A DNA stretch of 64,000 nt from CBDCIS01 sp965217565 (GTDB lineage: Bacteria; Chloroflexota; Dehalococcoidia; Lucifugimonadales; CATOSD01). Of the stretch, positions 16,959 through 25,581 are shown one piece after another (position 1 is the first letter of the stretch; each line of letters opens with the position of its first letter). The stretch is from positions 496,001 through 560,000 of the forward strand of contig CBDCIS010000003.1 in NCBI GenBank assembly GCA_965217565.1. Direction: 5' to 3'. A model generated the notes under the pieces. It did not search any database. It was not told the DNA's origin and saw only the letters and a program-made list of their open reading frames with translations. The position numbers and the translations under genes were made by a program.

Positions 16959-18248
16959 TTGTCGCAAGTTTCTGACCTAAACTCGCCCCAGAAGCTGTGG
17001 TCGGTTGACTACGTGCTGACGGTGCTCACCGGGCACTTCCTGTTCGTCAGCTACACATCGATGTTCACCGTGCTCCCCCTGTACGTGGTGGAGCTTGGCG
17101 GGCTGCATTGGCACGTGGGCATCGTGGTCGGCGCGTTCGGCGTCATCTCGCTGTTCGCCAGGCCGTTTCTTGGACGCTGGATCGCCATCATCGGCCCCAA
17201 GCGAATCGCCGTCTACGGGCTGGGGCTGTTCGCAATCTCCGCCCTACTGTATCTGCCGTCACTCACCTTCTGGTGGCTGGTGCCGGTGCAGATGCTGCGT
17301 GGCATCGGCCTTGCCGCCACGCCCGTCGCCACCAGCACGATCGTCGCCAACCTCGCCCCGATGCGCCAGCGGGCCGAGGCGCTCGCCTACATGGGCATAG
17401 GCATCGGCACCGCGGGGATTTACTCCCCCGTGTTCGCCCACTGGATAGGCACCCGGTTCGGGTTCGATGCCGCTTTCGTGTACGCGAGCGTTGCCGCCCT
17501 GCTTGGGTGTCTCTTCGCCCTCGGATTGTCCTCATCCCGCACCAACCCCGTCATCGAGGGTGCCACGAGCCAGAAGACGGCCTTTTTCCCCCGCACCGCA
17601 CTCATCCCGACGCTGATCTTCCTCAGCTACACCGCGACCAGCGGCCCCGTCAGCAGCTTCCTTCCGCTGCTCGTCGATGAGAGAGGGCTCGGCAACCCCG
17701 GCCTCTACTACACCGTGCACTCGGTCATCGTCATGCTCTCGCTGGCTGGCTCGGGTAGGATAGCCGATAGGTTCGGCCGTCCGGCGGTGATAGTTCCAGG
17801 CTTGGTCTCGGTCGCCGTCGGCATGTTCATTCTGATGGCCGCCTCGAACCAGGCCATGCTGCTCGCCTCCGCGTTCCTGTCCGGTGCGGGCTTCGGCCTG
17901 GTGCAGCCCGGGATGCAGGCCCTCACGGTCGACCGCGTCAGCCCGCGTGAGCGCGGACCGGCGATGGCCACTCTGCAGTCCGCGTGGGACATCGGCAGCT
18001 CCGGCACCTCGATCGGCCTCGGCCCAGTGGCGACGGCGATCGGCTCCGCATCGACGTTCGGCATAGTCGGCGTGGGCGCGTTGGCCGGCGCACTTGGCTT
18101 CACCATCTTCAACGCACGCTCCCCCGCCGTGCTCCCCGAAAGCGAGCAGCCCGCCGCCCGCGTCGGAGACGATGCCGCGGCCGAGGGGTCAGACCGTCCG
18201 CTCCCGCAGCATGAGCGTGGCCGCGAGTCCAACGAACGCGAGGCCTAG
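16959..18248 (+). CDS. MFS transporter
   Basis: A 429-aa 12-segment transporter starting at TTG 16959 with only a weak GAGGGA upstream. Membrane segment 1 is VLTGHFLFVSYTSMFTVLPL. The loop between segments 2 and 3, FARPFLGRWIAIIGPKR, matches MFS signature A. The C-terminal tail after about residue 395 is hydrophilic and acidic (EQPAARVGDDAAAEGSDRP). The last 60 bp overlap the 3' end of the convergent MFS gene 18189-19406, so the tail and the partner's C-terminus are encoded on opposite strands of the same DNA. Confidence 0.85.
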   Translation: MSQVSDLNSPQKLWSVDYVLTVLTGHFLFVSYTSMFTVLPLYVVELGGLHWHVGIVVGAFGVISLFARPFLGRWIAIIGPKRIAVYGLGLFAISALLYLPSLTFWWLVPVQMLRGIGLAATPVATSTIVANLAPMRQRAEALAYMGIGIGTAGIYSPVFAHWIGTRFGFDAAFVYASVAALLGCLFALGLSSSRTNPVIEGATSQKTAFFPRTALIPTLIFLSYTATSGPVSSFLPLLVDERGLGNPGLYYTVHSVIVMLSLAGSGRIADRFGRPAVIVPGLVSVAVGMFILMAASNQAMLLASAFLSGAGFGLVQPGMQALTVDRVSPRERGPAMATLQSAWDIGSSGTSIGLGPVATAIGSASTFGIVGVGALAGALGFTIFNARSPAVLPESEQPAARVGDDAAAEGSDRPLPQHERGRESNEREA

Positions 18249-19406
18249 CGTCAGCGCGAACGCCCCGTCGTAACTCCCCCAGGCGTCGAAGAAGAGCGCG
18301 CCCACGAATGCTCCCAGCCCGCCAAAGACCTGGTGCGCCATGTTGATTATGCCGCTTATCGCGCCCAAGCGTGCCGTTCCAAAGATGTTCCCGACGAACA
18401 CGATGACCAGGGGCGCGGTGACCAGGAACGTGAACCCGTACAGCAGGGCGAACGCCAGTATGCCGAGGGTGCCCTGAAAATAGATGATGAATGCGAATAC
18501 GCCGATGCGCATGAGGAAGCACAAGGCTGTCGGTCGCGCCGCCCCGTAGGCGTCCGCCAGCAACCCGGAGCAGAGCACGCCAACCAATCCCATCAGCCCC
18601 ATAATCGCCAGCATGTTCCCGGCAAGCAGTGGCCTTACGCCCTGGTCGTCTGCGAATGCCACGATGTGGGTTGCCACGAAGAAGTCCTGGAATCCGCAGA
18701 CTGCATAGACGGTTACCAGCAGCCATAGCTGGCGCGATCTGGCAATACTAGCCAGCGATGCCGGTGCTCCGCTCTCGGCCCGTGGAGCGGCGTCGGACGA
18801 GGTGGCGGCAACATCGGCATCCTGAGATGGTTCGACGGATGGCCTGGATCTGACCACGGCGAGCATAAGGGGAGCGACTACCAGGTTGGCCACGCCCAGG
18901 GCCAGGTACGCGCCTCTCCAGCCGATCGACGCCAGGAAGGAGGCCAGCAGGGTAATGATTACCAACTGCCCGGCGGCGTTGCCTGAGATGGCCGCGCTGT
19001 TGGCGATGCCCCGGCGGCGCGCGAACCAGCGGCTAATCATTACCCCGATGATCGCCACCGACGTGCCCGCGTTGCCGACGGCGAAGACGAGTCCATACAG
19101 CGCGAACACCTGCCAGCGGTACGATACGCTTCCCATGAGGCCGATGCCAACCGCCGTTAGCAGGGTCGTGGCGGCCATTACCACTCTCAAGCTGTATCGG
19201 TCTACCAACCGCCCCAGAAGTGGCATCGAGAGCGCCGACACAATGAAGAACATCGTCGCCGCCAGCGAAAGCGAGGAGCGCGTCCAGCCGAGGTCTTCCG
19301 TCATCGGCTTCAGCACCAGCCCAAAGGCAAAGCGTGACCCGCTGCTGAAAAACAGCACCACGAACCCGGCGCACAGGATAACCGAACTGTAATCTAGCCG
19401 ACGCAA
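18189..19406 (-). CDS. MFS transporter (monocarboxylate/oxalate-formate antiporter-like)
   Basis: A 405-aa protein with 12 predicted membrane segments, starting at TTG 19406 (MRRLDYSSVILCAGFVVLFF). GSRFAFGLVLKPMTEDLGWT then RSSLSLA is characteristic of the OFA/monocarboxylate MFS group (MFS_1, MCT-like). A central cytoplasmic loop of about 35 residues (SQDADVAATSSDAAPRAESG) separates the halves. It probably carries a carboxylate, by family. Its 3' end overlaps the convergent MFS gene by 60 bp. Confidence 0.85.
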   Translation of the reverse strand: MRRLDYSSVILCAGFVVLFFSSGSRFAFGLVLKPMTEDLGWTRSSLSLAATMFFIVSALSMPLLGRLVDRYSLRVVMAATTLLTAVGIGLMGSVSYRWQVFALYGLVFAVGNAGTSVAIIGVMISRWFARRRGIANSAAISGNAAGQLVIITLLASFLASIGWRGAYLALGVANLVVAPLMLAVVRSRPSVEPSQDADVAATSSDAAPRAESGAPASLASIARSRQLWLLVTVYAVCGFQDFFVATHIVAFADDQGVRPLLAGNMLAIMGLMGLVGVLCSGLLADAYGAARPTALCFLMRIGVFAFIIYFQGTLGILAFALLYGFTFLVTAPLVIVFVGNIFGTARLGAISGIINMAHQVFGGLGAFVGALFFDAWGSYDGAFALTLGLAFVGLAATLMLRERTV

Positions 19407-19461
19407 AGCTCACTTGCCCTTCCGGTTTGGTAGGTATCGCCTACGACCACGAGGCCATGCA

Positions 19462-19510
19462 AGGCCAATCCCTTGCGGCCCTGGTTTGGCATCTCATGGT
19501 CTGGACGCCA
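19462..19510 (+). repeat. Dispersed intergenic repeat A, copy 4 (diverged)
   Basis: CCAATCCCTTGCGGCCCTGG followed by TTTGGCATCTCATGGTCTGG. It lies between divergent genes. Confidence 0.65.
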
Positions 19511-19699
19511 CTACTGACACAGGTTCTCCGCCGTATCGAGGGTTGTTACCAACGACAGGCTTGGAGTAACATGTTACCATCATCCATAGCAATCCCATAA
19601 CGCGCCGTTCCTCGAGAGATGCCACGGCAATCGCATCTGGGGATGGCGCTCAGTAAGGCGGCCCTCTTCATTCGTGAGACGGGCCGGTATGAGGAAGTG

Positions 19700-20863
19700 A
19701 TGCCAACAGAAACGCTCTTTCCGGTAACAGTCGTCGGTAGCTGGGCGAGGCCGCCCTGGTTGATTCGCGCCCTGCGCCAGTGGCAGGACGGAAATATCAC
19801 AAAGGAGGAGTTCGACAAGATAGCCGATGAAGCCGCCCTCCTCGCCGTCAAGTACCAGGAGGACGCCGGCGTCAACATCGTTACCGACGGGGAGCAGCGA
19901 CGGGACAACTTCTACTCCTTCGTCGTCGCAAAGCTCTCTGGCATGAGGCTGATGAAGGTCTCGGAACTCATGGACTACATGAAGGACAGGGCGCGCTTCG
20001 AAGAGACCCTGCGCGCCCTGGACGTTCCTTCCTTTGCCATAAAGAGCCCCATCGTGGTAGATAAGATCGCCGCCCGCGATGGCCTCTCCCTCGATGAGGT
20101 TGACTTCCTCGCCAGCCACACCAATCGGCAGATCAAGGTTCCCCTGCCAGGGCCGTATCTCCTGCTCAAGTCGAGTTGGTTCGAGGGGTTGTCCGACAAG
20201 GCGTATCCCACCGAGGAGGAGCTGTCCCGCGAGATCGTCCAACTGCTGCGCGACGAGGTGCTGGCCCTGAAGGAGCGCGGCGTTGACTTCATCCAGTTCG
20301 ACGAACCCACGCTGTCCCAGGTTGTGCTGGGTGAGGAGAGCACGGAGACCTTCATGTGCGCCGCCATGGCCACCCGGAAAGACCCCTCGGACGAGCTCGA
20401 GCTGGCCGTGCGCCTGATGAACGAAACCGTGGAAGGATTCGAAGGCGTCCGCTTTGGCGTCCACGTGTGCCGCGGAAACTGGAGCCGCCGCGAGGACGTG
20501 CTGCTGACGGGCAACTACGGCCCGATGCTTCCGTACCTAACGCAGATGAACGTCGATCAGCTGGTGCTCGAGTTCGCCACGCCCAGGGCCGGAGAACTCG
20601 AGGTCTTCAAGGAGTACGCCAACGAAAAGGAGATTGGGTTGGGCGTTGTCAATCCCAGGACCGACGAGATTGAGTCGCCGGAGGACATCGTTGACCGCGT
20701 CCACGAAGCCCTGAAGTACTTCGACCCCGAGAAGGTGTTCCTCAACCCCGACTGCGGCTTTGGGACATTCGCCGAGCGGAACGTGAACACGGCGGACGTA
20801 GCCTTTCGCAAGCTCCAGTCCGTCACCGCCGCCGCGCAAATGCTGCGCCAGGAATACGGCTAA
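19700..20863 (+). CDS. Cobalamin-independent methionine synthase (MetE) C-terminal-domain family protein
   Basis: A 387-aa stand-alone MetE-C-like protein. The ATG at 19700 was chosen because the family begins shortly before the VVGSWARPPWL segment; an upstream in-frame ATG at 19619 adds 27 residues of atypical sequence. Zinc-ligand candidates are His and Cys in VHVCRGN, Glu in LVLEFATP and Cys in NPDCGFG. The family transfers a methyl group to homocysteine or another thiol. Without the N-terminal folate domain of full MetE, the methyl donor may be a corrinoid protein or another compound. It is followed 65 nt later by an OsmC gene. Confidence 0.82.
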   Translation: MPTETLFPVTVVGSWARPPWLIRALRQWQDGNITKEEFDKIADEAALLAVKYQEDAGVNIVTDGEQRRDNFYSFVVAKLSGMRLMKVSELMDYMKDRARFEETLRALDVPSFAIKSPIVVDKIAARDGLSLDEVDFLASHTNRQIKVPLPGPYLLLKSSWFEGLSDKAYPTEEELSREIVQLLRDEVLALKERGVDFIQFDEPTLSQVVLGEESTETFMCAAMATRKDPSDELELAVRLMNETVEGFEGVRFGVHVCRGNWSRREDVLLTGNYGPMLPYLTQMNVDQLVLEFATPRAGELEVFKEYANEKEIGLGVVNPRTDEIESPEDIVDRVHEALKYFDPEKVFLNPDCGFGTFAERNVNTADVAFRKLQSVTAAAQMLRQEYG

Positions 20864-20928
20864 AGCGGATTGCGCTTCCCCGTAAGAAGAAACGCTACCG
20901 GACGACCAATCAGAAGAAGGAGGCAGTC

Positions 20929-21462
20929 ATGGCCGAGGCTACACAAGCAGAGTTGAACGGACTCCACCCCGAGAAGCTGGGCGAGATCCTGGAGTCCTTC
21001 AGGGAAGATGACGTCTTCAAGGCGGTCAGCGGCCCCTGGCGTTCGCGCGTTCGCTGGGAGAGCGGCTTCCGAGCGAAGGCGTACATGCGAACCCACGCGA
21101 TCGAGATGGACGAGCCGACCGACCTCGACGCGACGGACCTCGCGGCCAGCGCGCATGAGCAGTTGCTCTCGGCAATCGGCGGCTGCATGACCGTGGGCTT
21201 CGTTCTGAACGCCACCAAGCAGGGAATCAAGATTCACGACCTCGAGATAGCCCTGGAAGGCAATTTCGAGAACATCCGCAAGTGGGCCGGAGTCGATGAG
21301 GGCAACCCCGGTTACGGCGACATCAGCGCCAAGGTCTTTGTCCGGGCCGACGCCGACGAGGCCGCGCTACGCGAAATCTGGCGGCTCGCCGTGGAGGGCT
21401 CCCCCGTAACCCAGACCGTCATCAAGGGCTCGCGGCTGACCACGGACTTCGAGTCCGTCTAG
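20929..21462 (+). CDS. OsmC family protein
   Basis: A 177-aa OsmC/Ohr-fold protein. The peroxidatic-site segment SAIGGCMTVGFVLNATKQ carries Cys86. In redox-active OsmC/Ohr a second Cys lies in a CPV motif; here the aligned segment is EGSPVTQTV with Ser158, so a classical disulfide cycle is not possible. LEIALEGNF is also typical. It may be a substrate-binding or non-peroxidase member. AGAAGGAGG precedes the ATG. It probably shares a transcript with the MetE-like gene and the sulfurtransferase gene that follows, forming a sulfur-centred set. Confidence 0.85.
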   Translation: MAEATQAELNGLHPEKLGEILESFREDDVFKAVSGPWRSRVRWESGFRAKAYMRTHAIEMDEPTDLDATDLAASAHEQLLSAIGGCMTVGFVLNATKQGIKIHDLEIALEGNFENIRKWAGVDEGNPGYGDISAKVFVRADADEAALREIWRLAVEGSPVTQTVIKGSRLTTDFESV

Positions 21463-21551
21463 GCTCACCTCAAGATGCCGGCGATTCAACCCTTGCGCGT
21501 TCCGCTTTCCCGCTTGGCGTCGCGGTCGGGCAACACTCCTGGGAGGTCGGG

Positions 21552-22331
21552 ATGATCAACCTCGTAGGAGCGTCGTGGGTCGAAGAGCGAATCGACGACC
21601 CGGACATCCTCATCCTCGACCCTCGCGGCTGGATGAAGTACCTCCAGGGACACCTGAAGGGGGCTGTGCATCTCAACGCCGCGCGCCTGTTCGATAGCGA
21701 TGGCGGGCTGCTTCCGCCAGACGACCTGGCCGAACTCTTCGGCAACGCAGGGCTGGGCGACCCGGTGTCGCCGGTCATCTACGATTCCTACGACGGCCAG
21801 CGCGGCGCGATGATGGCCTGGGCGCTGGAGTACCTGGGCCGCGCCGCCGTCCACCTCATGGACACCTTCTTCGAAGGATGGAAAGAGCAGGGCCACGAGG
21901 TCTTCTACCGCCCTGTGCAACCCTCTCCATGCGAGTTCACAGCACAGGTTACGCTCGGAGTCAGATCGACGCTGGATGACGTCAAGGATCGCGGAGCGGC
22001 TCAACTACTGGACGTGCGCACCACGGAGGAGTTCACCGGGCAGTCGGACGTGGATGGCAGGCCTGGACACATCCCGGGAGCCGTCCACCTCATGTGGCGC
22101 GAGTTTGTCGGAGAGGCGCACGAATACCTGAAGCCCGCCGCAACTGCCAGGGAGCGCCTGGGCGCCGCGGGCATCTCGAAGGACGAGCCTGTCATAGCCT
22201 ACTGCCGCTCCGGTATGAGGGCAGCCGTCGGATACCTTGCCCTGCAGCGGCTCGGATACGACGTCCGCCTGTACGACGGCTCCTACACGGAGTGGGCGGC
22301 GTCCGCCATGCCGGTCGAGACCTCGGCCTGA
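21552..22331 (+). CDS. Sulfurtransferase, two rhodanese domains
   Basis: A 259-aa two-domain rhodanese of the thiosulfate/3-mercaptopyruvate sulfurtransferase type. The N-terminal, non-catalytic domain (residues 1-125) carries the CH2A-like DDPDILILDPRG. The C-terminal domain has the active-site loop YCRSGMRAAVGY with the sulfur-accepting Cys. The loop C-R-S-G-M-R is closer to thiosulfate than to mercaptopyruvate specificity (C-R-K-G versus C-G-S-G), so substrate is uncertain. GGGAGG sits 7 nt before the ATG. Neighbouring MetE-like and OsmC genes suggest a role in thiol or sulfur metabolism. Confidence 0.88.
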   Translation: MINLVGASWVEERIDDPDILILDPRGWMKYLQGHLKGAVHLNAARLFDSDGGLLPPDDLAELFGNAGLGDPVSPVIYDSYDGQRGAMMAWALEYLGRAAVHLMDTFFEGWKEQGHEVFYRPVQPSPCEFTAQVTLGVRSTLDDVKDRGAAQLLDVRTTEEFTGQSDVDGRPGHIPGAVHLMWREFVGEAHEYLKPAATARERLGAAGISKDEPVIAYCRSGMRAAVGYLALQRLGYDVRLYDGSYTEWAASAMPVETSA

Positions 22332-22335
22332 GCCG

Positions 22336-23307
22336 TCAGAACCAGTTCGCCTTATCAACCACGTTACGCAGCTCCGCCCCCCTGTTGAACCGCTCGCAAT
22401 TCTCTATGAACAGCTCGGTGCGCCTGTCGTCGAGATAGGGGCCCCTGCCTGCGACGTGGGGCGTGATGATGACGTTGGGCATACCCCACAGAGGGTGGTC
22501 CGAGGGCAGCGGCTCGATCTGGAACACGTCCAGGGCGGCCCCGCCAATCTCGCCCTCCCCCAACGCCTTTACCAGGTCGTCGAGAACGATCACCGCGCCG
22601 CGGCCGATGTTTATCAGCCTGCCGTCGCGCTTCATGGCCCGGAACCTCTCCATGTTGAACATGCCCTGCGTCTCGGGAGTCTCCGGCACGGTCAGAATGA
22701 CGAAATCTCCCCTCGACAGCACGGCGTTCAGCGCGTCGGGCCTGTGCAGCTCCGCTACGCCCTTGGGCGGCTCCGCTACTCGCGGGTCCACGCCCAACAC
22801 CCTCATGCCGAACTCCGCGCACAGCCTGGCCGTCTCCGCGCCTATGCCGCCAATCCCGACTATGACCGCCGTCGCCTCCGGCAGGTGCGTAATCTCGTAG
22901 CCGGGACGCCATTGCCGTTCGAGTTGCCGGGGCGCATACACGTGCAGCCCCCTGGCGAAAGCCAGCACGAACGACATTATGTGCGCGCTTATGTGGTCGT
23001 TGTAGATCTCTCGCGTGTTGGTAACCACGACGTCGCTCTGGATAAGCGCCTCGTGGTAGTAGCCGGCGCGCGGCCCAGCCTGTGGACAGGCGATCCACCT
23101 GAGATTGCGGCCGCGCTCCAGCAGCTCGGGCGCTATGTCGCCAAACGCCGCGTCCGCGTCGCCGATCATCTCCATTGCCTCGCCGACGGAGTGCGCGACC
23201 CTTACGTCTATGTCAGGAATGGTCTCTCTGAGCCTGGCAGGCCAGACCTCTCCCACCAAAGCGTTATCTTCGCCTCCCGGCGGCAGCAAAAGCAGTCTGA
23301 ATCCCAT
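22336..23307 (-). CDS. D-2-hydroxyacid dehydrogenase family protein
   Basis: A 323-aa NAD(P)-dependent dehydrogenase. The Rossmann motif is VIVGIGGIGAETARLCAEFG. The catalytic Arg is in INIGRGAV, the Glu in FQIEPLP and the His in ITPHVAG. These enzymes reduce 2-oxoacids to D-2-hydroxyacids; the exact substrate (glyoxylate, hydroxypyruvate or a branched oxoacid) cannot be decided. It is convergent with the sulfurtransferase gene, with only 4 bp between stops. Confidence 0.9.
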   Translation of the reverse strand: MGFRLLLLPPGGEDNALVGEVWPARLRETIPDIDVRVAHSVGEAMEMIGDADAAFGDIAPELLERGRNLRWIACPQAGPRAGYYHEALIQSDVVVTNTREIYNDHISAHIMSFVLAFARGLHVYAPRQLERQWRPGYEITHLPEATAVIVGIGGIGAETARLCAEFGMRVLGVDPRVAEPPKGVAELHRPDALNAVLSRGDFVILTVPETPETQGMFNMERFRAMKRDGRLINIGRGAVIVLDDLVKALGEGEIGGAALDVFQIEPLPSDHPLWGMPNVIITPHVAGRGPYLDDRRTELFIENCERFNRGAELRNVVDKANWF

Positions 23308-23561
23308 ACCTAAAACCCCTTCATTTATCGTTGGCAGGAGGCCGTCGCCTCACCCCGGCCGCATCCCATTGTGCCGCCTCACGCCGCGTGTGGCAAGCGC
23401 GATGCGGTGGGTGTTTGATAGGCTGGGCCAATGTGAATGAGCGTCCCTTGTGGGCGCCAGTCCCTGGGATGACTCTCACAGGCGATGCCTGCTGAATTGA
23501 ACCCGGCTAGCGAATGCTTTGAGAATTGCGGCCTGAGCAGCAACAGGTTACACTGAGGTGC

Positions 23562-23743
23562 ATGATCATCGCTTTCCGTCACAGGGGCTGGAACGACTTT
23601 ATCAGAACGGAGACCGACGACGCGTCCCTCCCGAGTTTATAGCGAAGATCGAACGCATCCTGGCAAGACTCGACGTGGCGAATGAGATTCAGGATATGAA
23701 CCTTCCAGGTTACAGACTGCATCCGTTAGGCGGCGATAAGAAT
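23562..23743 (+). pseudogene. higB: higB toxin remnant (frameshifted and C-terminally deleted)
   Basis: The expected N-terminus MIIAFRHRG is read from ATG 23562, but the following LERLYQNGDRRRVPPEF is in the next frame. One extra G in the GGGG run near 23573-23576 would restore continuity. The sequence continues as HigB/RelE-type KIERILARLDVA and NLPGYRLHPLGGD, then stops resembling HigB. The roughly 30 C-terminal residues with the Trp-Arg-Ile-rich core of the fold are absent, and the frame runs straight into higA. The toxin must be inactive. Confidence 0.75.
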
Positions 23744-23749
23744 ATGCCA

Positions 23750-24040
23750 ATGAAGAATCCTCCTCATCCTGGTCTATCCGTTCGTCACGACTGCCTGGAG
23801 CCACTTGGACTCAATATAACGGAGGCGGCCCGAAAGTTGGGAGTGAGCCGTAAACAGCTATCGAGCATCGTGAACGGTCGTTCGGGAATATCGCCCGAGA
23901 TGGCGATCCGACTCGATAAGGCGTTCGGAGGGGGCGCTGCCACTTGGTACCAGATGCAGGCGGCATACGACCTTGCTCAGGCAATCAATAGGGCCGATGG
24001 GATTGACGTCGAGCGCATTGCGCTGGAGGCTACTGGGTGA
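23750..24040 (+). CDS. higA: HigA-type antitoxin / XRE transcriptional regulator
   Basis: A 96-aa XRE-family protein. MKNPPHPGLSVRHDCLEPLG is the hallmark start of HigA antitoxins. A helix-turn-helix follows (LNITEAARKLGVSRKQLSS), then SPEMAIRLDKAFGGGAATWY and the QMQAAYDLAQA helix. Normally HigA binds HigB and represses the higBA promoter. Here its upstream higB is broken and fused in the same frame, so higA may be made from its own ATG (23744 or 23750) or as a longer 160-aa fusion starting at GTG 23558. It probably survives as an orphan repressor or by relaxed selection. Confidence 0.85.
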   Translation: MKNPPHPGLSVRHDCLEPLGLNITEAARKLGVSRKQLSSIVNGRSGISPEMAIRLDKAFGGGAATWYQMQAAYDLAQAINRADGIDVERIALEATG

Positions 24041-24150
24041 GGGCCGCAAGCCGGGATGCCCATGCCCGCATTGTAGGTCCCTAACTTGATTGTTCGGTTT
24101 AACTGGTTTCCACAACGTCAACAATACACCATTGAGTACCCTGAAGCGTG

Positions 24151-25581
24151 ATGCCTAACACACTCTACTACGGCGATAACCTGGCGGTTATGCGAGAGCA
24201 CGTCACCGACGAGTCGGTTGACCTCGTGTATCTCGACCCACCCTTCAACTCCAACGCCAGCTACAATGTGCTGTTCAAGGAGAAGTCCGGCGAGGTGTCG
24301 CCCGCCCAGATAAAGGCGTTCACCGATACCTGGGATTGGACGTTGGAGTCTGAGCGCACGTTCGAGAACGAGATTATCCTCAACCCGGACACCCCGCCCA
24401 ACGTCAAGGACATGGTCTCGGCCTTCCGCCAATTCCTCGGCAGCAACGCAATGATGGCCTATCTAGTGATGATGACGCCGCGCTTGGTGGAACTGCGCCG
24501 CATCCTCAAGCCCACAGGCTCCATCTATCTGCACTGCGACCCCACCGCAGGGCACTACCTCAAGATGCTCATGGACGCGGTGTTCGGGGCGCAGCAATTC
24601 CGTTCGGAGATCATATGGCGGCGCACGAATGCAAAGGGGCTTGCGTTCAAAGGCTTCCCTCGTAATCATGACATTCTACTTTACTATTCCAAGAACGAAG
24701 ACTTCATCTGGAATCGCCAATTTCTCCCCCATGATCCCGAATACGTTGAGAAGTTCTATCGGCATGTAGAGACGGGTACTGACCGCCGCTACCGGCTAAG
24801 CGACTTGACCAACCCAAATAGAAATCGACCCAACTTGACCTACGAATGGAACGGGAATCTGCGAGTTTGGTGTTGGACCAAAGAGAGAATGCAACAGGCG
24901 CACGACGACGGACTACTCTACTACTCCTCAACCGGACTTGCATACCAGAAGCGTTACCTTGACGAAATGCAGGGCAATCCGGCTGATACAATTTGGGATG
25001 ACATTCGGCCCATTCAAGCGCAATCTACAGAACGCCTCGGCTACCCCACGCAGAAGCCGCAGGCCCTGCTCGAGCGCATCATCCGGGCTTCTTCCAACGA
25101 GGGCGACGTGGTGCTCGACCCCTTCTGCGGCTGCGGCACGGCTGTCGCGGCGGCGCACAACCTGAAGCGGCAGTGGATGGGCATAGATATTACCCACCTC
25201 GCCGTGGCGCTGATGAAGAACCGCCTCAAGACCGCCTTCGACCTGCTGCCTGGCAAGAACTACGATGTCGTCGGCGAGCCGGTGGACGAAGGCAGCGCGC
25301 GCGCTCTGGCAGAGCAGGACCGCTACCAGTTCCAGTTCTGGGCCATGTCGTTGCTGGAGGCCCTCCCCCGCGAGCAGGGCAGGCGCGGCGCGGACAGGGG
25401 CATCGACGGCGTCGTTCATTTCATCGACGGCCCGCGCCGGACTGCCAGGAAGGCTATCGTCCAGGTCAAGAGCGGACGGGTGGAAGTATCGCAGGTGCGC
25501 GACCTCATTGGAACGGTCGAGCGCGAGAAGGCGGCGCTCGGCCTGTTCATCACCCTGGAGAACACGACGCGCGAAATGTGA
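24151..25581 (+). CDS. Site-specific DNA methyltransferase (beta-class, orphan), C-terminally truncated
   Basis: A 476-aa amino-methyltransferase for adenine-N6 or cytosine-N4. Catalytic motif IV DPPF (residues 29-32) precedes the AdoMet-binding motif I FCGCGTAVAAAHN, which is the order of beta-class enzymes such as type III Mod. The part between them (about 24600-25010) is the target recognition region and is visibly more AT-rich than either end. The frame closes at TGA 25579, but recognisable coding sequence continues past it (see 25582-25782). No restriction subunit gene is nearby, so it is an orphan or a relic of a restriction-modification system. The broken higBA locus lies just upstream. 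Confidence 0.8.
   Translation: MPNTLYYGDNLAVMREHVTDESVDLVYLDPPFNSNASYNVLFKEKSGEVSPAQIKAFTDTWDWTLESERTFENEIILNPDTPPNVKDMVSAFRQFLGSNAMMAYLVMMTPRLVELRRILKPTGSIYLHCDPTAGHYLKMLMDAVFGAQQFRSEIIWRRTNAKGLAFKGFPRNHDILLYYSKNEDFIWNRQFLPHDPEYVEKFYRHVETGTDRRYRLSDLTNPNRNRPNLTYEWNGNLRVWCWTKERMQQAHDDGLLYYSSTGLAYQKRYLDEMQGNPADTIWDDIRPIQAQSTERLGYPTQKPQALLERIIRASSNEGDVVLDPFCGCGTAVAAAHNLKRQWMGIDITHLAVALMKNRLKTAFDLLPGKNYDVVGEPVDEGSARALAEQDRYQFQFWAMSLLEALPREQGRRGADRGIDGVVHFIDGPRRTARKAIVQVKSGRVEVSQVRDLIGTVEREKAALGLFITLENTTREM

Noticed and set aside
24261..24446. Small minus-strand frames inside the methyltransferase gene
   Set aside because: No ribosome site and no protein-like pattern; they are shadows of the plus-strand gene.
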